Source: Alectoria sarmentosa (Eukaryota > Ascomycota > Lecanoromycetes > Lecanorales > Parmeliaceae). Taken from it: DNA of 64,000 bases. This document shows positions 59,138-64,000 of this stretch, in pieces. How positions within the stretch are numbered: the first letter of the stretch is position 1; each line of letters starts with the position of its first letter. The translations under genes were made by a program, and so were the position numbers. Location of the stretch: the NCBI GenBank assembly GCA_009733775.1, contig WOGZ01000005.1, positions 62,001 through 126,000 on the forward strand. Direction: 5' to 3'. A model generated the notes under the pieces. The model did not search any database. It saw only the letters and a list, made by a program, of their open reading frames with translations, and was not told the DNA's origin.

Positions 59138-60506
59138 TTGTAGCCAGATTGAGCTGTGAGTCTTTTGCCTCCACGATCGCTGTACATTTTCCAGCTACGC
59201 CATGTCAAGACAGCATCTTAGCTTCTGACATTGAACGTTTCTGTGAGTGCGGAATGCGGACAAGAAGTCCAAGAGAAGGCCGAGGGCCGAGGGTTGAGGG
59301 CTGCTGGAGAATGGTCCCAAGTCAGCATACGTATAGAAAGAAGGCAGGAATGTTGAACGACAGCGAACGACTCACCAACGCTAGAACAGGCCCCAGGTTG
59401 GAGTCAGCTTCACGGATGGAGTTGAGATGAGGTGCTCGAGCCTTGACTGAGAGGACAAGATCAGAGGGATTGATATGAAAGGAAGAGATGGGTCCAAGGC
59501 AGAGTAATGCAAAGGAAAGCGCATCTAAGCAGGTAAAGAGTCAAGCAAATGATGTCTTCTTCCTTCTTAATTAATTGATTGATTACTCTACTCTGAGGTA
59601 AGTAGAGACAGTTTGAGTAAGTAGAGTACTTTTACACACATGTTGATGGAACGCCCAGACACACGCTAATGAGAACCTTTCTACGTCATACTTTCGCTTA
59701 CCCCTGCTTTACTGATAACTCCCTCTACCTAAGGTGGTACTTACTACTCCGTAACGTACCTTACCGTAGGTACGTTACTTACTTACCTTGAGAATGAGGC
59801 CAGGTAGAGTACTTTACCTGAAGTGGTACATAATTCTGTTCCATGCTACCACCCAACCTGGTCTCGGAGTCACATCACTATGTATCCTACTGTTTTCCGT
59901 CATATAAAATCATTCACAATTGATAGCCTACCGCTTGCTCTACCCTTTATGGTACTCTAGAGTAATTCCAATCGGATCTAGACTACCATGGGCGGAACCG
60001 GGGGAGGGTTGTTTTGGGGCCCTACAGATGATCATGTTCCTCACCAACATCCGCCGCAAAAGAGCGGTAGCCCGTCGTTAGTAGAGATCAGCATGGCCTG
60101 CCTAGATTCTCTTCAGGCCCTCTCATTCACGGGTAAGAATAGGCAAAAGTCGGAAATGAAACCTTAGCCAAGTGTCATTGGTATCAGCTGCGTTGCATCA
60201 ATTTTGGACACGTGGCATTTTGATCCCTCTCCAAGCTCGTCCAGGTCCTGTCCTACTCGCAGCCTTGAGTACCAGCAATGTTGGGACAGCGGCTTGAAAG
60301 CCAAGTGCAGATTGTGATATAAATTACGCAGTCGCTCCGTCGCCTGAACGCTGCCGAATGCTAAGAGAGTCCTTGGAATTGTCCAATCATCGGTCCCTTT
60401 GAAAGGCTCAAGTTCCTCGTGTTTATGGTTCCAAGCAGCTTTGCGTTGCGGAATCATGTCGCCTGCCTCCTTGACTGCACCATCCTCAGTGATTTGGCCA
60501 CGCTCG
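59138..60506. other. Intergenic region with AT-rich GTACTTACC-type sequence
   Basis: About 1.4 kb upstream of the phosphatase and downstream of the F-box gene. Positions 59580-59830 are dense in CTTACTTACC/GGTACTT-like words and contain a perfect 11-bp inverted repeat, GTAACGTACCT (59751-59761) and AGGTACGTTAC (59768-59778). A 59-codon frame (59988-60167) and a minus-strand open frame ending near 60164 have no known family. Confidence 0.55.
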
Positions 60507-62829
60507 TCACGCTGGATATTGGTGCTCCCTTCTGCCAGGTATTTGAGCGGCCACTACAGTCTCAGGCCAGACATCGTATGCCAACGACAATTTCTCTCGT
60601 CTCCCTTCGCTCATGTGCCCTATGTCCCATTTTGCAAGGCCTTGATCTGTGGTGACGTAGAGTTGCGTCTCATTCGTCCACAACATATTGTGTACCACTC
60701 CTTCCGAGGATAGTAAAGTAGGTCTCAACCGGCCGATGCCCTTTCTCACGTTGTAATCACGGGCCGGGAAGTAATGCTGTAGATCTCCCTGATGGAGCAG
60801 TCTAGGGTCCATTGACCAAACCAGTACACGAGCCCAATCAGCAGCCGCAATGCGTGTACCACCAGGGGAAATTGCAATGACCGTGCCCAGTGAGGAGGTG
60901 CCCTGCTTGAACCCCGCCAGAAGGGCTAGCGCCGTAAACGAGCTCGACTTTCGACCCTTGTCGAGATGAAGACTATGATCACAGGAACCCATTGACAAAT
61001 AGGAATCTCCGAGCACAACAAATACATCTGTCTGGCCATGTTGGTTCAAAGTCTTGCTCACCGCGAGAGCAAAATAGGAAATTTGGCACACTGGCATGGA
61101 CTGCCCGTCGACAGAGACGCTGTAGGCATGGATGCCGTGGTAAGGCATTCCAACTTCAAATGCCTGGCGTGTGCCATCATTCTCAATATCGATTGAGGCC
61201 GTGTTGGGTAAGATTGGACCGCTCTCCTCTTCGGCTGAATTGCGACAGGTCGTATACCAGCTATGGACAGGGGCCCCCGGCTTGTAGAAATTCAATCTAC
61301 TATCGTTGTCCACGAATTGGCAGTTCAAAATCCAACGGTCTCTGTACATTTGAGTAGGTAAGCCCGAAGGGTCGTGGATCTCCAAGACGCCGGGAGACGA
61401 TTCTACCGTTTTTGGACGTTAGCGGAATCGAACGACTTGAGAATGACTCTTCTTTTCAATGGAATGGGTGTTCGAATCTTGTCTTCACCAAATCACCAAA
61501 TTCAACAGACAGATAAGTCGGTGTAAGGTAAGAACTGTAGTCTCAATGGACGGTGGGCGGGATCAATCCTCAAAGCGGATAATTCTTGAGGTGCACGGGT
61601 GATGTTAACAGTGTGAGACGGAAGGAGGTACGACATGGGTGCTGAACACATCCCCCCCCAAAACTATACAAATGGAGAAAAGACCGAAAAAAATATCGCT
61701 GACCATATTTACAATCTGCCTACTTTCAAGTCAGCATGTCTTCATTGAGGCGAAAATTTATCCAGAGAGACCTTCGAGGGAAAAGGGGCCTTTGGTTCGC
61801 ACAAAGCGTCTTCCGATCCAAATGATGGTTTCAATGAAGAAGCGATTACTTGGAGACACTACTTACCATGATCTTCTCATTCCGACTGACAAGGCATATC
61901 TTGGTTCTATTGAGCCTATCAGGACTTTTCCAAGCAATACAAGCATTGCCGTTTGATGCAAGAGCTAGACCAACAGGTCTCTCTTCAGGTTCGTGTATGT
62001 CTCGTGTCTCCTGCAAAAAGGAGTCGTAGAAGTAGCCTAGAGTCTTTGCAAAACAACGATGAAAGGTGACCAGGTGGTAAACCTCGCTGTCACGAGCGGA
62101 ATCAGTTCTCTCTACCAAAGCAGATGCGGTTCGTGAATGCTCCCTTTGTCGGTATAAAATGGCTAGGTCTCGACTGCTGGGTGAGAAGGACACTTTAAGG
62201 ATCTCAAGCCTGGTACTTGAGCAGCCCCCCTCAGGCCTTATGTGAAGTTCGACTCTGCGTCGTACGTGGTCCTCAGCCAGGTCGTAGGTTTGTAGTACGC
62301 CATCCCATTGAGTCATTACCAATTGAGCCAAGTTGCCAGGTTCAGACGGGTCCGAAGGAATTAAGACTGCGTTGCTCATCCCAGTGGTGCCAGGCTGAGG
62401 AGCATACCTAGTAACATTGGCGAGGGCCCCAGCCGCGCAAGCACTCTGTGCCGCTCGTTTTCTGAAAAATAATAATAGATCAGGCGTAGGAAGGTCTGTG
62501 AGTCCCAGGGTGAGCCCCGGTATGCGGTTCAGATGATGGAAAAGAAGTGATCTTGACAACGCCACCTGGAGGAACCGTTTGGATGTTAGGAGGGAAGCGA
62601 AGAAAGTGCCCGCGTCCATATGCTTTGTGATTATCTGTAACAGCTCAGTTGGTAGTCGTAGTAAGGCGGAATTCTGTTCGATCTCCAATCTCGTCTCTGG
62701 CCTTGCAAGGAAGGAGGAAGAAGCCCCATCTGGGATGTGAGGAGCCATTGTCATTGCGGTGCCAAGCTGGAGAAACGAATCAGACGGTGGAGAAATGCTC
62801 AAGTGAGAGAGTGAGGCGTCATGCTTCAA
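60507..62829 (-). CDS. F-box domain protein
   Basis: Predicted F-box protein, likely substrate adaptor of an SCF ubiquitin ligase. The N-terminal F-box reads LLRLPTELLQIITKHMDAGT, then FFASLLTSKRFLQVALSRSL, at residues about 55-100. The rest is an unknown fold with a repeated beta-like pattern (LEILKVSFSPSSRDLAILYR; GTVIAISPGGTRIAAADWARVLVWSMDP; LLSSEGVVHNMLWTNETQLYVTTDQGL), suggesting WD40-like blades. Two exons are proposed, 62829-61867 and 61379-60507, joined by a phase-0 intron 61866-61380 (487 nt), giving 1836 nt (611 aa). That intron is nine times the local norm, so missed exons or another acceptor (AG at about 61402) are possible. Met 27 (62751) is an alternative start. A further open frame, 60164-60457 (minus), lies just past the stop in another frame and may be unrelated. 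Confidence 0.75.
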
Positions 62830-64000
62830 TCAGATACAACGATTGCTCCATCGACTTGCTTGGTAAAGAATCGATTGCAGTGAAGTTCCAAGTCTAGGCG
62901 CGCGTTGTTCGTGACACCGACTCAGCCTTATCCACGCCTAGAGGCTTCTGATACCCACTGCTTAACACTTGATTATGTTATGATGTCGTACTACTACTGC
63001 TGCGGCATAGAATCAAAGTAGCTTTCCGATCGAAAAGCGTGGTGATAGCCACTGGCATGAGATTTAGCTGTTCACACGCTTCTAGCCAGAGTTAGAAGGG
63101 TATAAAGGTGCAGGTCAGGAAGCGCTACGTTGGCATAACAACGTCGACGCAGGCTCCAGGCAGGAGAAATGGCTGTCTGGGCACTGACTGGCATGTCTCA
63201 CGAGTGATAATTATATTACTGCACCCAGAGGTAACAAGCCAAGAAATATAGTCTGAACAGATTGCTTTGTGGACAGACCTCGTGCTCATCGTGGTTGCAC
63301 TGCACCTGCTTATTTTTTTTCTTTTTTTCTTTTCTTTTCCTGGCAGCACTCTTGGAGTAGACTTTTGCGCATTGTGCACTTTAGACTCTTTTTCAGGAAC
63401 GCTTTTGCTACATCATCACTGTCTTACGGAAATTGTACTTTGAGGGCTTACTTTCGACGGTCACTGCTGGACTCTGAAATAAGCCGGAGGGGGAGCTCAA
63501 GCTGACATGAGTGAAGCGCCAAAAAAAGCTGTCTGGGGTGGTTTCTCACAGGCGTCCAATGCCCGCCACCTCAACAGCTTCATCGAGAATGCGGCAATCA
63601 TCGCTTTCTTTGGAACCTCATAGTAATGCTACTCTCTTCTCAAACGTCAGCCTCCCGCTCTGTACACCACCTAAATTGCTTTGCACGCCACTTCAAAGCG
63701 CCCAAAGCGCTCTGATCATTTGGACTATGCCTGGTCGCAAGACCGGCCTTGCATCATAGCATTAAGATGTCTGTCTTTCAAAAGTTGTGCGGCAATTGTA
63801 AGAGGTCACACAACCCCTTCCTTGAGTCAGCAAGCACCCGTTCTTCCCTACCACTGGAGACGCTGAGCGAAGAGAAAAACAGAAGGATTTCAAGAAGTGG
63901 CCCAAGTCAAATTTGAGCCCACAGGGAAGTACAACCCTTCGTCATGAAAATTGGCTGTGCACTCGTGTGGCGTCCTTGATATCCTTGGTCTTCTACCTCC
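62830..64000. other. Gene-poor right end of the window
   Basis: About 1.2 kb with no recognised gene. It holds the F-box gene promoter, a polypyrimidine tract (T/C-rich, 63311-63340) and a 38-codon frame beginning MSEAPKKAVWGGFSQASNAR at 63507-63623. That frame reads like a protein N-terminus but has no known family. A gene may begin here and continue beyond the window. Confidence 0.4.

Noticed and set aside
61400..61500. tRNA T-loop-like words GTTCGATTCC and GTTCGAATC
   Set aside because: Flanking bases do not form T, anticodon or acceptor stems, so no tRNA gene is supported.
1..64000. CRISPR arrays, operons, prophage, secondary-metabolite cluster
   Set aside because: No spaced direct-repeat arrays, no polycistronic layout, and no PKS, NRPS or terpene synthase; the content is fungal housekeeping genes.

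Overview
The window is a gene-dense stretch of a filamentous ascomycete (Pezizomycotina) nuclear genome. The evidence is short spliceosomal introns (mostly 46-60 nt, GT-AG, with CTAAC/CTGAC-like branch points), genes about 2-3 kb apart on both strands with no operon logic, and products found only in eukaryotes (nucleoporin, SNARE-traffic Rab, SKI helicase, proteasome ATPase, PIKK checkpoint kinase). Several are typical fungal versions: complex I 21 kDa subunit, Nca2, Vnx1-type antiporter, Ptp with an N-terminal rhodanese domain. The class cannot be fixed from sequence alone. No CRISPR, prophage, tRNA, rRNA or intact transposon was recognised.

Layout: 1-2239 AFG2-type AAA ATPase (5' end outside the window); 2721-3482 complex I NUXM subunit; 3841-4605 (-) TAD2 tRNA adenosine deaminase; 4924-12960 the 2487-residue ATR/Mec1/UvsB kinase; 13205-15206 (-) a broken catalase gene; 16785-17882 (-) ERG25; 18411-20887 NCA2; 21355-22088 Sec4/Rab8 GTPase; 22943-24072 (-) RNPS1-like SR protein; 24453-25951 lunapark; 27228-30807 (-) NIC96; 31387-31947 COX16; 33170-36680 (-) importin NMD5/KAP119; 37214-41345 (-) SKI2; 41820-42765 (-) CSM3; 43064-46928 GRIP golgin; 47544-49930 FGGY carbohydrate kinase; 50211-51438 (-) RPT6; 51973-55644 Vnx1-like antiporter; 56423-59137 (-) rhodanese-PTP phosphatase; 60507-62829 (-) F-box protein.

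The content is housekeeping: respiration and mitochondria (NUXM, COX16, NCA2), ER and secretory traffic (lunapark, Sec4, golgin), nuclear transport (NIC96, NMD5), RNA metabolism (TAD2, RNPS1, SKI2), replication checkpoint (Mec1/ATR and Csm3), protein quality control (AFG2, RPT6), sterol synthesis (ERG25). Many pairs are divergent and share a 300-580 bp promoter region (TAD2/MEC1, ERG25/NCA2, RNPS1/LNP1, NIC96/COX16, CSM3/golgin, RPT6/VNX1).

Gene models were built by hand: exon phases were required to add up to an integral reading frame, and most joins restore conserved family sequence. The main departure from routine is a catalase gene that still aligns from start to end but carries at least four stops and about five single-base losses. 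Also notable are two GC-AG introns, several microexons, a 9-bp minisatellite in the leader of the FGGY kinase, and an uncertain first intron in SKI2. I found no previously undescribed multi-gene system.
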